Below, one piece after another: positions 43,812 to 52,956 of a DNA stretch of 64,000 nt (its first letter is position 1; every line of letters starts with the position of its first letter). The position numbers and the translations under genes are program-made. The notes below the pieces were generated by a model that worked only from the letters and a program-made list of their open reading frames with translations, ran no database searches and was not told the origin of the DNA. The DNA comes from Aquibacillus koreensis. GTDB lineage: Bacteria > Bacillota > Bacilli > Bacillales > Amphibacillaceae. The stretch spans positions 1-64,000 of the forward strand of contig NZ_JAOALK010000059.1 of NCBI RefSeq assembly GCF_025154055.1, in the 5' to 3' direction.

Positions 43812-44300
43812 TTACTTATTCGTATTAAAATAATTGATGAGACCACGATCTTCAAAGTTTAAAATGTCGATTCCAAAGGATATTAAAATGGTAAACACAA
43901 TACTCCATACTGCAATACTACTCGATACCCATAAGAACGTTTTCTTTTTTGTACCGCCAAATGTCATGCTCGCTATAGCAGTTAAGTGACTTCCAACGAC
44001 TAATGGACCAAGCATTGCTAAGCCAGGTAAACCATATTTTTTCCAAATCTTCTCCGCCCTTGTTGAGCGTTTGCTTTCTTTTTGTTCTTTTTCTTTCTTA
44101 CGTTTCTTTCTCCAATTGTTAATTTGATCAATAAAAATAATTACGAGTATCACCGTTAAAATGTTCCCAATTAAGCCAAGCAATACCACTGGTACTACCC
44201 CAAGTCCCGCAACAATGGCAATTGGAATAACTCCATATCCCTCAAAGAAAGGCACTGCTGATAAAATAAATACGAGAACATATCCCCAAAATAATTTCAT
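43812..44300 (-). CDS. Small multidrug export-type membrane protein (PF06695)
   Basis: A 162-residue protein with about four hydrophobic stretches: FWGYVLVFILSAVPFFEGYG near the start, PVVLLGLIGNILTVILVIIFI, a highly basic cytosolic loop (KKRKKEKEQKESKRSTRAEK), and GLPGLAMLGPLVVGSHLTAIA followed by a last helix. This is the layout of the Sm_multidrug_ex family, whose transport role is only inferred from old annotation. GGAG lies before the ATG. It stands 90 nt downstream of the ABC permease and may be separately transcribed. Confidence 0.85.
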   Translation of the reverse strand: MKLFWGYVLVFILSAVPFFEGYGVIPIAIVAGLGVVPVVLLGLIGNILTVILVIIFIDQINNWRKKRKKEKEQKESKRSTRAEKIWKKYGLPGLAMLGPLVVGSHLTAIASMTFGGTKKKTFLWVSSSIAVWSIVFTILISFGIDILNFEDRGLINYFNTNK

Positions 44301-44390
44301 AAATTCGCTCCTTTAGTGTTAATGTGTATAAAAAACCTTCTCTCTTTTAAACACATAATGTCAATCGATATTTCCCAGAAAATAATGCTG

Positions 44391-45104
44391 TTATTTTCCA
44401 TCAATTACTCTTTTACGATAAACTACCACTGTTAAAATGCAAAGTATTACCATCCAAGCAGCAATCACGATTAAATAACCAATGACATCCGTGAAAGCTT
44501 GCCCCGCGTTCACTGTTTCCGCTAAAAATTGCAATTGATAATTAGGAAGATATTCTAAAAATGCCAAGTTCGGATAATTGGCTATAAACTCTAAAAGAAG
44601 CGTTCCCATTCCAAAAACAAACAGAAGAGGCATTAAAACCAAAGATGCTTCCATAACGGTTCGCGTCAACAACCCTAACAGTGTTCCCATCGCAAGATAA
44701 AGAATCAATGACATGAAAAATGCAAAATATATAGCAGGTTCATTTACAAATTCATACCCTGTGATTCGCATACAAGCGACTAATGATATTACCGTTAACA
44801 ATGCACTAAGTCCACTTTTTCCAGTAATAATTTCTATCGTTGTTGCCGGTGACATCATTAATCCTCGAAGCGTATTTTTCTCTTTCTCTTCCGCGATAAT
44901 TGCACCCTGCACAAATACTGTAATCGAAACGAAAGTTAAATTAATGATGAAATAATGTGTACCAAGAGGGACTTGCTCTGATTGTGTGAATACGAATGCT
45001 AGAATAATCGGCATAATAACAGTAGATAACACAAACATATTCTTTGATACATCTTTGATATCTTTGTTAAAAATAGCATATACTCGTTTTAATGAAAAAC
45101 TCAT
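44391..45104 (-). CDS. ABC-2 type exporter permease
   Basis: A 237-residue permease with six membrane segments (about 24-40, 48-70, 95-118, 128-150, 158-180, 205-230), ABC2-membrane family. The cytosolic loop IIAEEKEKNTLRGLMMSPATT, near residues 66-86, is the coupling helix typical of drug, lantibiotic or lipid exporters. Its ATG overlaps the ATPase stop by 4 nt, so the two are made together. Substrate unknown; antimicrobial efflux or resistance would fit the linked two-component system, but nothing in the sequence proves it. Confidence 0.9.
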   Translation of the reverse strand: MSFSLKRVYAIFNKDIKDVSKNMFVLSTVIMPIILAFVFTQSEQVPLGTHYFIINLTFVSITVFVQGAIIAEEKEKNTLRGLMMSPATTIEIITGKSGLSALLTVISLVACMRITGYEFVNEPAIYFAFFMSLILYLAMGTLLGLLTRTVMEASLVLMPLLFVFGMGTLLLEFIANYPNLAFLEYLPNYQLQFLAETVNAGQAFTDVIGYLIVIAAWMVILCILTVVVYRKRVIDGK

Positions 45105-45955
45105 AATAGCGACCTCCCTGTGACATCTACGAATATATCGCCTAATGTCGGTTCATTAGAATACATGGTGATGACTTGATTGTTTGACATATATTCATAC
45201 ATTTTTTGCGCGCCTTCTGGTCCATTTTTCAGAATCCTTCTTTCTCCGCCAACTAATTCAACCGTCAAGGTGTCATCAGAATATTTCCTTCTTAACTTAG
45301 ACGGTTCATCCAATAATTGAACTTTTCCATTGTTCAAGAATGCTACTCGATCACATAATAGCTCTGCTTCCTGCATATCATGTGTCGTTAAAAATATTGT
45401 TGTGCCTTTGCGATTAAGTTCCTGCAGCCCATGATGGATGTGTCTCGAATTAGCAGGATCTAGCGCAGATGTTGGTTCGTCGAGAAAAAGTAGTTCCGGC
45501 TCATGCAAAAGTGCGCGGGAGAGCGTTACTCTTTGTAGCATACCTTTAGAAAGCTTAGAAACAATTTTACTTTTAACATCTATTAAATTAACCATTTCCA
45601 ATACCTCATCAATTCTTTTCCGCTTATTTTCCACAGAATACAATTCACAATATAAATGGAGGTTATCATACACACTGAGTCTACTATATAGCCCACTGTT
45701 GTCTGTCATCACGCCGATTTTCTTTAGATATTTCGGGTGATTCATCTTTGTAGAAGGGACATCAAAAAGTAAAGCCGAACCACTCGTTGGATGAAGCTGA
45801 CCAGTCAAAATTTTAATTGTGGTCGTTTTCCCAGCACCACTAGGACCCAAAAAGCCGAAGATTTCGCCTCTTTTCACCTCGAAATTCATGTTGTCTATTG
45901 CTGTTTCTTTCGAAAAAACTTGTTTTAATGCTTTCACACTAAGTATGTTATCCAT
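45101..45955 (-). CDS. ABC exporter ATP-binding protein
   Basis: A 284-residue ATPase driving the adjacent permease. Walker A GPSGAGKTTT (about 36-45), signature LSKGMLQRV (about 134-142, in place of LSGGQ), Walker B LLFLDEPTSALDP (about 155-167) and the switch His in TTHDMQEA are intact. A C-terminal accessory stretch of about 60 residues follows. AGGAGGACAAGG lies before the ATG. The degenerate pseudo-ATPase/LytTR gene is 107 nt upstream. Confidence 0.94.
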   Translation of the reverse strand: MDNILSVKALKQVFSKETAIDNMNFEVKRGEIFGFLGPSGAGKTTTIKILTGQLHPTSGSALLFDVPSTKMNHPKYLKKIGVMTDNSGLYSRLSVYDNLHLYCELYSVENKRKRIDEVLEMVNLIDVKSKIVSKLSKGMLQRVTLSRALLHEPELLFLDEPTSALDPANSRHIHHGLQELNRKGTTIFLTTHDMQEAELLCDRVAFLNNGKVQLLDEPSKLRRKYSDDTLTVELVGGERRILKNGPEGAQKMYEYMSNNQVITMYSNEPTLGDIFVDVTGRSLL

Positions 45956-46062
45956 CCTTGTCCTCCTCTTAGTCGCTGTTACCTACATCTCAAGAATAAG
46001 AAAAGACACATACTATGTCAGTATTTTTAAGGTGAAAAGAGTATATAACCGGTTAAAAGGAG

Positions 46063-47100
46063 CTATTTTAATCCGAGCATTACCTTTAAATCTGCCATTT
46101 TATTTTTAGATAACGGGATTTCAGTTTTAGTTGCGTTTTCTAATATCAAACTATAGCTATTTCTCGTCCAAGTTACCACTTCCTTGACCTTTTGCAAATT
46201 CACAATATAAGAGCGATGACATCTAAAGAAACCAAATGATTGTAGTTTCTCTTCTAATTCATTTAATGTGAACACGCACGGGAAACTTTCTCCTTGAACA
46301 TGTACATTGGAATGTCCATCATGACTGTCAACATAATCTATTTCAGGCGGATCAAACAAAATTAATTTGTCATTCACCTTGGCGGGAATCTTATTAAAGT
46401 GAATCACTGATTCTTCTGGCTCCTCCACAGATTCTTGTTGCTGACTTTCCTTTTCTAAAGGGGAGGTCATTTCTACTGAAAACAAACCTTTTTCGCTAAG
46501 CCGATACACGTGATCAGAAAATGTAATCGCACTTTCCATATTACTTGTTAGAATTAATATTGCCTTTCCCTGTGCTTTTAAATATTTTGTAATTGCAATA
46601 AAAATTCGTTTTGTTTCAATATCCACATTTTGATCTGGTTCTTCTAAAATAAAAATATTTGGGTCCTGCGTAAGTAATTTTGCCATTTGAAGTCTTTTTT
46701 TCTCAGAAAATGATAACTGCTTTATTTTTGTTTGTTTTTTCATCTCCAATCTTGCAAGCTTTAGGGCATCTGCTACTCCCAACGAAGATGTGAATAATCC
46801 TTTGAAAAGAATCAAGTGGTCCTTCACACTTAAACGCTCGTAAAATCCCTCATCCAAAAAGAAAAATCCTACTTTTTGATTTTCAGAGATTTTCCCGTGC
46901 CTCATTAGTTCATTCTCAACCAATACACTTCCATTTGAAATGTACTCTTGCCCAGTAAAGATATTCAATAAGCAATTTCGAATGTCTGTCGTCGAGTGAA
47001 TGGCAATTACTTCGCCTCCATCGATATTCAAATGAATAGCGGGAAATACGGTACTATCCTGGCGATGTTTCTCAACATCTATCAAACTTAATACACTCAT
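46063..47100 (-). CDS. ABC pseudo-ATPase fused to LytTR DNA-binding domain
   Basis: A 345-residue regulator with two parts. Residues 1-215 have the ABC ATPase fold: IKQLSFSEKKRLQMAKLL stands for the signature, IFILEEPDQNVD for Walker B, but the Walker A loop reads AIHSTTDIRNCLL and lacks GxxGxGK[ST], so ATP binding is unlikely. Residues about 240-345 form a LytTR domain (FGFFRCHRSYIVNLQKVKEVV, EIPLSKNKMADLKVML). Such fusions sit beside ABC exporters and are thought to regulate them. ATG47100 is preferred, with AAAGG 8 nt upstream; ATG47106 is too close to it. It lies between the two-component genes and the exporter. Confidence 0.88.
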   Translation of the reverse strand: MSVLSLIDVEKHRQDSTVFPAIHLNIDGGEVIAIHSTTDIRNCLLNIFTGQEYISNGSVLVENELMRHGKISENQKVGFFFLDEGFYERLSVKDHLILFKGLFTSSLGVADALKLARLEMKKQTKIKQLSFSEKKRLQMAKLLTQDPNIFILEEPDQNVDIETKRIFIAITKYLKAQGKAILILTSNMESAITFSDHVYRLSEKGLFSVEMTSPLEKESQQQESVEEPEESVIHFNKIPAKVNDKLILFDPPEIDYVDSHDGHSNVHVQGESFPCVFTLNELEEKLQSFGFFRCHRSYIVNLQKVKEVVTWTRNSYSLILENATKTEIPLSKNKMADLKVMLGLK

Positions 47101-47166
47101 ATCCATATCCTTTCCGCATCTGAAGTGTCTACCTAATTTCTTGGGTTGTTTTCGTCATATTTTAGA

Positions 47167-47772
47167 CTAAATCCATCCCTTTTCAACCGCTTTTTGTACA
47201 GCCTGCTGTCTTGTTTCAACTTCCATCTTCTGAATGGATAAAGATAAATAGTTGCGGATTGTGTCTTTAGTCAGGAATAACTTTTTACTAATTTCATTTG
47301 TTGTATAGCCATCCTTCACGAGCTTTAGCACATTGATTTCTCGTTCATTTAGAGGATTTCTTTCATTCATAAATAAAGCAGCTGCAAGATCCTGGCTTAT
47401 TACCCTTTCACCTCGCATAATTTTACGAACAGCACCGATTACATATTGGATAGGCTCATCCTTCAGGACATATGCATCAATATGAAGATCCATTGCCTCC
47501 TGCAAATAACCGGCCCTTGCAAAGGTTGTCATAATCATGATTTTACACGGATAATTATGGTGGCGTATTTTCGCAGCTACTTCTAGTCCGGACAAATGCG
47601 GCATTTCAATATCCAAAATGCATACATTTGGCTTTTCTTTTTTAATTATAGCCCAGGCTTCTTCTCCATCTGCCGCTTCACCTGTAATATGTAAATCATC
47701 CTCAAGCTCGATGATGGATATTAAGGCACCTCTCAGCAGCTGCTGATCCTCGGCGATACAAATTCTAATCAT
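47167..47772 (-). CDS. NarL/DesR-type response regulator
   Basis: A 201-residue regulator: receiver domain (1-115) with acidic pair ED at 8-9, phosphorylated Asp in VCILDIEMPHLSG (about 54), and LKDEP containing the conserved Lys; LuxR-type helix-turn-helix (about 138-195; NEREINVLKLVKDGYTTNEISKKLFLTKDTIRNYLS). Its ATG overlaps the kinase stop by 4 nt and follows GGAGGACGGG. With the DesK-like kinase it probably controls the exporter genes downstream. Confidence 0.94.
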   Translation of the reverse strand: MIRICIAEDQQLLRGALISIIELEDDLHITGEAADGEEAWAIIKKEKPNVCILDIEMPHLSGLEVAAKIRHHNYPCKIMIMTTFARAGYLQEAMDLHIDAYVLKDEPIQYVIGAVRKIMRGERVISQDLAAALFMNERNPLNEREINVLKLVKDGYTTNEISKKLFLTKDTIRNYLSLSIQKMEVETRQQAVQKAVEKGWI

Positions 47773-48869
47773 TTCCCGTCCTCCTGTATCGGATACAGCG
47801 GTATAGTTAGGATCACCTTTGTTCCCTCCTGGTCATACGTCACTTCTGCATTTCCCTTTAATGACCTCATCCGCTCTTTCATTGTAAATAATCCATTGCC
47901 ATGCTGCTTTTCGGATAAACCGATTCCGTTATCGATAATAGCTATTTCCACTCGGTCCTCTATTTGGTAAAGGTTTATTCTGCACACAGCTGTCTTACTG
48001 TGCTTTATCACATTTGTTACCGCCTCTCGGATGCTATAGGCCAGCATCGTTTCCTGCACACTGGATAGCAGGATATTGGTAAGCTGATGATCAATCTGCA
48101 CACGGATGCCAGCTTGCTTAAGCAATTGCTCACAATGCTCGAGTTCACCCTGCAACGATAAAAAGTTGATTTCCGATATAATCTCACGCACCTGCTTATG
48201 GGCAGAACGGACTGTCAGTATCATATCATCGAGCTCCTTATGAATCCGGTGATTTTCGTTTGGCATCAGCTTGGAAACAAGTTCTGTTTTTACCTTTATA
48301 ACCGTCAACGTATGTCCTAAAGTATCATGCAGATCGCGAGCAATCCGCTCGCGTTCCTGTTGCATTGCAATGTGAACCGCCGCTTCATCAACCCTTCGCT
48401 GGAGCAGCTTGGATTTCTCAATATAATAGCGTAACCACGGCAATAGCAAAATAAAAAGCATAACCGCCAGAACAATTGACTGTGCATTTGAAAACAGCAC
48501 ATCCTGATAGCGCCAGACGAGACTGGCAAGAAGTAGGAAATTTACGCCAGTAGCAATCCACAAAATACGGCGGTTGACTGCTCGCCCGACAAAATCTGCA
48601 AAGGCAATCTGAAAGAATATCCACTGTGGACCGTCTAAATAGGCAATATATGCCGGAATAACAAAACCAAGCACAGCAGCAGAAAGCAACAGACCATCCT
48701 GATACCACAGTGCCAAGTAATAGGCTCCTAAATAGATGACTATAAATAGAATCTTTAAAACAAGTGACGGAATCTGCTCCGAGACAACAACCGCATAGCT
48801 GAACAGCAGGACGGTCAGTACATCAATAATTAAATAATAGCTTGCCTGACTTTTAGGATACCATTCCAG
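47769..48869 (-). CDS. DesK-like sensor histidine kinase, apparent CTG start
   Basis: A kinase of the HisKA_3 class: membrane segments in the first 150 residues, then MQQERERIARDLHDTLGHTLTVI with the phosphorylated His, and an ATPase domain with REAVTNVIKHSKTA (N box), IIDNGIGLS and GNGLFTMKERM. The only canonical initiator in frame is TTG48716, inside a membrane helix. Reading back, the frame continues as EWYPKSQASYYLIIDVLTVLLFSYAVVV up to a CTG at 48869, placed 8-9 nt after GGGGGG, with a stop codon two codons before it. I therefore take CTG as start (366 residues). It is 12 nt after the DUF418 gene. Confidence 0.82.
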   Translation of the reverse strand: MEWYPKSQASYYLIIDVLTVLLFSYAVVVSEQIPSLVLKILFIVIYLGAYYLALWYQDGLLLSAAVLGFVIPAYIAYLDGPQWIFFQIAFADFVGRAVNRRILWIATGVNFLLLASLVWRYQDVLFSNAQSIVLAVMLFILLLPWLRYYIEKSKLLQRRVDEAAVHIAMQQERERIARDLHDTLGHTLTVIKVKTELVSKLMPNENHRIHKELDDMILTVRSAHKQVREIISEINFLSLQGELEHCEQLLKQAGIRVQIDHQLTNILLSSVQETMLAYSIREAVTNVIKHSKTAVCRINLYQIEDRVEIAIIDNGIGLSEKQHGNGLFTMKERMRSLKGNAEVTYDQEGTKVILTIPLYPIQEDGK

Positions 48870-48881
48870 CTTCTATCCCCC

Positions 48882-50000
48882 CTATCTTTCCAGCCTCTGC
48901 AGCATTCCCTTTCGCAGCCATTCGACTGGTCCATACGGAAATTTTGCTAACCACACATTTGCCAGTATAATTTGCCCTACTACTATCATACAAAAAATCC
49001 CTATAATTTCCACACTATTTAGTTTACCTCCCAGGCCAAACCCCCACCCGTAAAAAATAGTTGTGGCAGTGATGTTTTGCAGAATATAACAGCTTAAAGA
49101 CATACGGCCAGTTTTCTCTAACCATTTCCAAACTCGCCACGTGCTGTATGTCCGGACAACAAAAGCAATCAACCCTATATAACCCAATGCCAGCACAGGA
49201 GCAAATAAATACCGGACAGGCAAATCAAATAGACCACCTGGTACAAAAGTCAATACATTCAAAGGCAGACCTATACCTAACCCCCAAATGAGCATCTTCT
49301 GTTGAATGGCAACGCCACGCTCATTAAAAGAGAAAGCACCACTACGCATTAGTTTTATACCAAAAATAAATAAACAGATATTTAAAGGAATAATAAAAAT
49401 CGCCTCTGCTCTAAAGAACATAAAATTAATGAGACGATTCTGAACCTGTTCCAGCCATGTTCCTTCTGCGTAAATCGCAATCAACTGAGGAGAACTCGCC
49501 ATTGAAAACACCGATCCTTGAAGCATTGAAGTAAAAATCAGGGCAAGCATTCCTAAATGTATAGCTCCAGCAACCCATAACGCGCGAGTCATCGCCCGCT
49601 CGCCGCACTTTATTATGAAAGCAATAATTCCTGCAGTGACAGCATAGCTCATGAGCACATCATACTCCATTACAAGTGCGTAGTGTAGAAAGCCTTCCAC
49701 CATTAAAAATATAATTACCCACTTGTACCTTCCAACCCAAGGCTGATCACGCCTGATGGACTGCTCGTGTTTAATTGCCATTCCTACTCCGAACATAATC
49801 GTTAACATGCCAAGCAACTTACCGTTAACCACGAACAACACAATTAAGCGGATCACATCATCCATACTCGACCAACCGGTAAAATCCGTGGTCGTTATAT
49901 ACTTTAGATCCCCTAAATGGGCAAAAATCCAAATATTCGTTCCAAGTGTCCCTAAAATTGCTATCCCTCTTAAAATATCAATCAATGCAATACGTTTCAT
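48882..50000 (-). CDS. DUF418 (YeiB-type) membrane protein
   Basis: A 372-residue membrane protein with about ten segments. The opening KRIALIDILRGIAILGTLGTNIW is the heparan-alpha-glucosaminide-acyltransferase-like/DUF418 N-terminus, FVVNGKLLGMLTIMFGVGMAI is typical, and the C-terminal DUF418 half has WKWLEKTGRMSLSCYILQNI and GPVEWLRKG. Members are thought to move or transfer acyl groups at the membrane, but none of this is shown. ATG50000 is chosen for GGAGGGG at the right distance; a 12-codon longer reading has no ribosome binding site. First gene of the DUF418-kinase-regulator-exporter cluster. Confidence 0.9.
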   Translation of the reverse strand: MKRIALIDILRGIAILGTLGTNIWIFAHLGDLKYITTTDFTGWSSMDDVIRLIVLFVVNGKLLGMLTIMFGVGMAIKHEQSIRRDQPWVGRYKWVIIFLMVEGFLHYALVMEYDVLMSYAVTAGIIAFIIKCGERAMTRALWVAGAIHLGMLALIFTSMLQGSVFSMASSPQLIAIYAEGTWLEQVQNRLINFMFFRAEAIFIIPLNICLFIFGIKLMRSGAFSFNERGVAIQQKMLIWGLGIGLPLNVLTFVPGGLFDLPVRYLFAPVLALGYIGLIAFVVRTYSTWRVWKWLEKTGRMSLSCYILQNITATTIFYGWGFGLGGKLNSVEIIGIFCMIVVGQIILANVWLAKFPYGPVEWLRKGMLQRLER

Positions 50001-50356
50001 ATGAAACCCCTCCATTTCCGTACCTTTATCGTACATTGGAGGGATCTACGAAAATATCGACAGGCGTCAATAAATACAGATGACACGTGTCATTTATTAT
50101 CAATTGATTAATATAAAAGTTATTCTTAAAATCTTATAGCTAACATTTGGACCTTAACTTTTTTATTTCTAAGGTGAAATTAATAGAGATATTATGATGA
50201 CATTAATTCAAGAAATCATTAGTTGGATACAGAGAACGCAAAAAACTAATCATTGGCATTTCGATCAGAAGACTAATGTCAATCCCTTTATCGAATTATA
50301 ATATAAAACCAACTAAAACAATTTTATGTTCTAGTTGGTCTTTTTGGGAACTTAAC
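50001..50356. other. Intergenic region between DUF418 gene and rlmH
   Basis: No gene seen. It should contain the promoter of the minus-strand regulatory/exporter cluster (AT-rich, 50040-50180), although no clear -35/-10 stands out, and the rlmH terminator at its right end. Confidence 0.5.
50305..50347 (-). terminator. Terminator after rlmH, bidirectional
   Basis: ACCAACTA pairs with TAGTTGGT around a 15-nt loop; T-rich tails follow on both strands (TTTTATATT on the rlmH side). Confidence 0.82.
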
Positions 50357-50836
50357 TTACTTATGATACGGTTCATTTCTATTAATCCTAAAAGCCCGAT
50401 AAATCTGCTCCACCAACACCAATCTCATCAACTGATGCGGAAATGTCATTTTCGAAAACGACAATGCAAAGTCACTTCTCTTCTGTACTTCATCACTTAA
50501 ACCTAACGATCCCCCAATCACAAAAGCGATCTTACTTTTGCCATGTGTCGCCAAATGGTCTAATTTTTCGGCAAGTTTTTCAGACGTTAGCATTGCGCCG
50601 TTTATTTCCAGGGAAATAACATAGGTATCTGCCGTTATTTTCGACAAAATCCTCTCCCCTTCTTTCCTCTTAACCTCTTCCATTTCCGCTTCACTCATAT
50701 TCTCTGGTGCTTTTTCATCAGGTACTTCCTTCTCATCTATAGTTGCATAAGCACCTAATCGCTTTGTATATTCTTGAATCCCTTGCTTTAAATATTTCTC
50801 TTTTAATTTCCCTACTGTTACAATTGATATTTTCAT
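50357..50836 (-). CDS. rlmH: 23S rRNA pseudouridine-1915 N3-methyltransferase RlmH
   Basis: SPOUT-class methyltransferase modifying pseudouridine 1915 in helix 69 of 23S rRNA. 159 residues, as usual. The opening [16 protein letters not shown] is typical, the SAM-binding knot is [13 protein letters not shown] (about 101-113), and it ends [16 protein letters not shown]50836 follows AAGGGA; a 12-codon extension is not conserved. Near-origin neighbours (htrA, wal operon, purA) agree with the usual Bacillales map. In staphylococci the 3' end of this gene is the SCC integration site, but no such element is next to it here. Confidence 0.96.
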   Translation of the reverse strand: MKISIVTVGKLKEKYLKQGIQEYTKRLGAYATIDEKEVPDEKAPENMSEAEMEEVKRKEGERILSKITADTYVISLEINGAMLTSEKLAEKLDHLATHGKSKIAFVIGGSLGLSDEVQKRSDFALSFSKMTFPHQLMRLVLVEQIYRAFRINRNEPYHK

Positions 50837-50976
50837 ACTGCAATGTCCCTTCCTGTTCTTCGCTTCTTTCATTTTAACAAAACAAGAATCAGTATCCTAA
50901 TATCAATGTTTGTTACCATCCAATGATGGGTACCGTTTCTATAAGAGAAGATAATTCCTATGAAGGAGAGATCTAG

Positions 50977-51336
50977 ATGAAAGACATTTTATTTGTACAA
51001 ACAGGAACTGGAACGGACGTTCATGGACAAGATATTACAAAAGCAGCTGTTCGAGCAGTGGAAGATGCTATTTATTCGAACTCGATGCCTGGTATTGAAA
51101 AGGCTTTACCGAACGGATCATTAGGGAATATGGAAGTGAATGTTAGGTTAGCAGTACCGTTAGACCGTGAACAAGTTGATACGCAAGTAATTAAACAAAT
51201 GATACCTGACGGGAATGTACAAGTAGAAGTAACAGAAGGTGGGATGGCAACTTCCAGTGGTATCATTTTGAAAAAAGAAAATGACGATAATGACTTAATG
51301 TATATCGTAAATGCTGCCATTGAAGTAGGTGCATAA
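50977..51336 (+). CDS. Lin0512-family protein, copy 1
   Basis: A 119-residue protein of the Lin0512 family (PF09585), a small conserved family of unknown function. The marks are FVQTGTGTDVHGQDITKAAVRAVEDAI, SNSMPGI, a central NVRLAVPL strand, and EGGMATSSGIIL before a C-terminal LMYIVNAAIEVG. AGGAGAG precedes the ATG. A close paralogue follows 94 nt downstream, so a local duplication is likely and the products may form a hetero-oligomer. Confidence 0.9.
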   Translation: MKDILFVQTGTGTDVHGQDITKAAVRAVEDAIYSNSMPGIEKALPNGSLGNMEVNVRLAVPLDREQVDTQVIKQMIPDGNVQVEVTEGGMATSSGIILKKENDDNDLMYIVNAAIEVGA

Positions 51337-51430
51337 TTAACTTGCACTTACTGCCCTAGCTCGGCAATTGATTTCTATTCCAATATAAATTACTCTAAAA
51401 GAAATAGAGCTATATAAAGGAGCGCTAATA

Positions 51431-51790
51431 ATGGAAAAGATCATTTTTGTTGAGACTGGGATGGGTATAGACGTACATGGCCAGGATGTTACGAAGGCTG
51501 CAGTACGAGCTGTAGAAAATGCCATTCATTTTAACTCTATGCCTGGTATTAGAGACTATTTACCTGAACAATCGTTAGATAATATGCATGTAAATGTGAA
51601 ACTTGCTGTTCCGATGGACAAGGAGTTACTAGATCATGATCGAGTAAAAAAAGAGATCCCATATGGTACAGTTACGGTTGAAGTAATGGACGGAGGAATG
51701 GCCACAACAAGTGGTATTATATTAGAGGATAAACAAGATAAGAATGATTTGATGTATATCGTTATTGCATCTGTTGAAGTAGGATATTAA
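51431..51790 (+). CDS. Lin0512-family protein, copy 2
   Basis: Same length (119 residues) and layout as its upstream neighbour: FVETGMGIDVHGQDVTKAAVRAVENAI, FNSMPGI, NVKLAVPM, DGGMATTSGIIL, LMYIVIASVEVGY. It is roughly half to two-thirds identical to copy 1 by eye, so the duplication is old. GGAGCGC lies before the ATG. A strong terminator follows, ending the two-gene unit. Function unknown. Confidence 0.9.
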   Translation: MEKIIFVETGMGIDVHGQDVTKAAVRAVENAIHFNSMPGIRDYLPEQSLDNMHVNVKLAVPMDKELLDHDRVKKEIPYGTVTVEVMDGGMATTSGIILEDKQDKNDLMYIVIASVEVGY

Positions 51791-51804
51791 AATATACGTA
51801 AGAA

Positions 51805-51837
51805 AATACCCGGTGGATTGTCCACCGGGTTTTAATT
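51805..51837. terminator. Bidirectional terminator between Lin0512 pair and xylanase
   Basis: ACCCGGTGGA and TCCACCGGGT pair perfectly around a 3-nt loop with T-rich ends on both sides, serving the convergent genes. Confidence 0.9.
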
Positions 51838-51858
51838 CATTTTGTGTACTTGTTTGTA

Positions 51859-52956
51859 TTACTGAATTTCTAAATAATCTACAAAAGCATCCCAGTTACC
51901 ATCATCTGCTGTTACAACAAGCTCGATCTCTTGATTCCCTGTTCCATGGCTGACATTGTCAATTGTGTAGACAGCAGGATATTCATCTCCGAAATAGAAA
52001 GTCCCTTTTGTCTCTCCTCCAATTTTCAAATCGACTCTAGCCATGTTGCTATTATTGGATGCTCCACGGAGTGAAAAACTATGAGTTCCACTGTCAAAAT
52101 ACTGTGTATATTTAACAGCATCATCGTTTCCATATAATGCAACCCCATCGAAAGGTGAAGTAATATTTCCAGTATACTGACCACCTTTTGTCATTTCTTC
52201 AGCTTCCACGATTGTGGAACTACCGCTGCCACCATCACCACCGTTTGATGGAGGAGGTGTACCGCCACCAGAGCTACCGCCTATATTTAGGTCATTCTGA
52301 TACACATCCGCACTTCCACTACTCTGATAACCTTCAACTGTTAGTGCGACTTCATACATGTTACCCATTTCCATTCCTAAGCTTTCCCATGCATTGAAGT
52401 GCTCACTAACAGAAATCGTGCCGCTAGTACGTTTGGACTGACGAACACTCCAGTACTGCTTAAACGTAGCAGTTCCTTCAATCGATGGCTTATTCGTTCG
52501 AGTCGTTTCATATATGTCATACGTTCCGCCATCAACGTTTACAGTACCTTTAAACGTTCCAGTAGGACGATAACTTCCCCAGCTATCTACGATGTAGAAT
52601 TCTACAAGGGGATCTACTGTCCAACCATAAACAGTTAAGTACGAATTACCGCTCGGCTGGTAGTTTGCACCATAGTCAATGGATATGTTCCCAATTTGTT
52701 GGTGTGTTTGCGTCTGATCAAACTTTTGACCTTTACGGAATAAGATGTTCCCAACATTGCTCCATTCTGCACTAAAGGTACCACCATTATTTAATGTCAT
52801 ACTTCCGGAACCACCGCTGTCCTTCCAGAATTCATAATCATAGCCTCCATGCGTGCCCGTATCATTACTAGTGACCGCTGCATGTACACTTACTGGAATT
52901 AGAAGTCCGATACAAAACAAAACTGCAACAAATAACTTTAATTTTATATGTTTAAT
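51859..52956 (-). CDS. Secreted GH11 endo-xylanase with CBM36-like module, apparent ATT start
   Basis: Endo-1,4-beta-xylanase of family 11. From ATT52956 the N-terminus is a full signal peptide ([18 protein letters not shown], cut after VHA). The GH11 beta-jelly roll spans about 28-230; catalytic Glu residues are in [12 protein letters not shown] and in the acid/base segment [14 protein letters not shown] Gly/Ser/Pro linker (about 231-255) precedes a CBM36-like xylan-binding module (about 256-365; [32 protein letters not shown]), as in alkaliphilic Bacillus xylanases. AGGAGG lies 8 nt before the ATT; no ATG or GTG exists in frame upstream, and TTG52920 would destroy the signal peptide's positive end. 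Either ATT initiation or a mutated start. Confidence 0.87.
   Translation of the reverse strand: MKHIKLKLFVAVLFCIGLLIPVSVHAAVTSNDTGTHGGYDYEFWKDSGGSGSMTLNNGGTFSAEWSNVGNILFRKGQKFDQTQTHQQIGNISIDYGANYQPSGNSYLTVYGWTVDPLVEFYIVDSWGSYRPTGTFKGTVNVDGGTYDIYETTRTNKPSIEGTATFKQYWSVRQSKRTSGTISVSEHFNAWESLGMEMGNMYEVALTVEGYQSSGSADVYQNDLNIGGSSGGGTPPPSNGGDGGSGSSTIVEAEEMTKGGQYTGNITSPFDGVALYGNDDAVKYTQYFDSGTHSFSLRGASNNSNMARVDLKIGGETKGTFYFGDEYPAVYTIDNVSHGTGNQEIELVVTADDGNWDAFVDYLEIQ

Noticed and set aside
50345-50380. SCC-type attachment site at the 3' end of rlmH
   Set aside because: The conserved rlmH end resembles the staphylococcal attachment core, but no recombinase, direct repeat or inserted element adjoins it.
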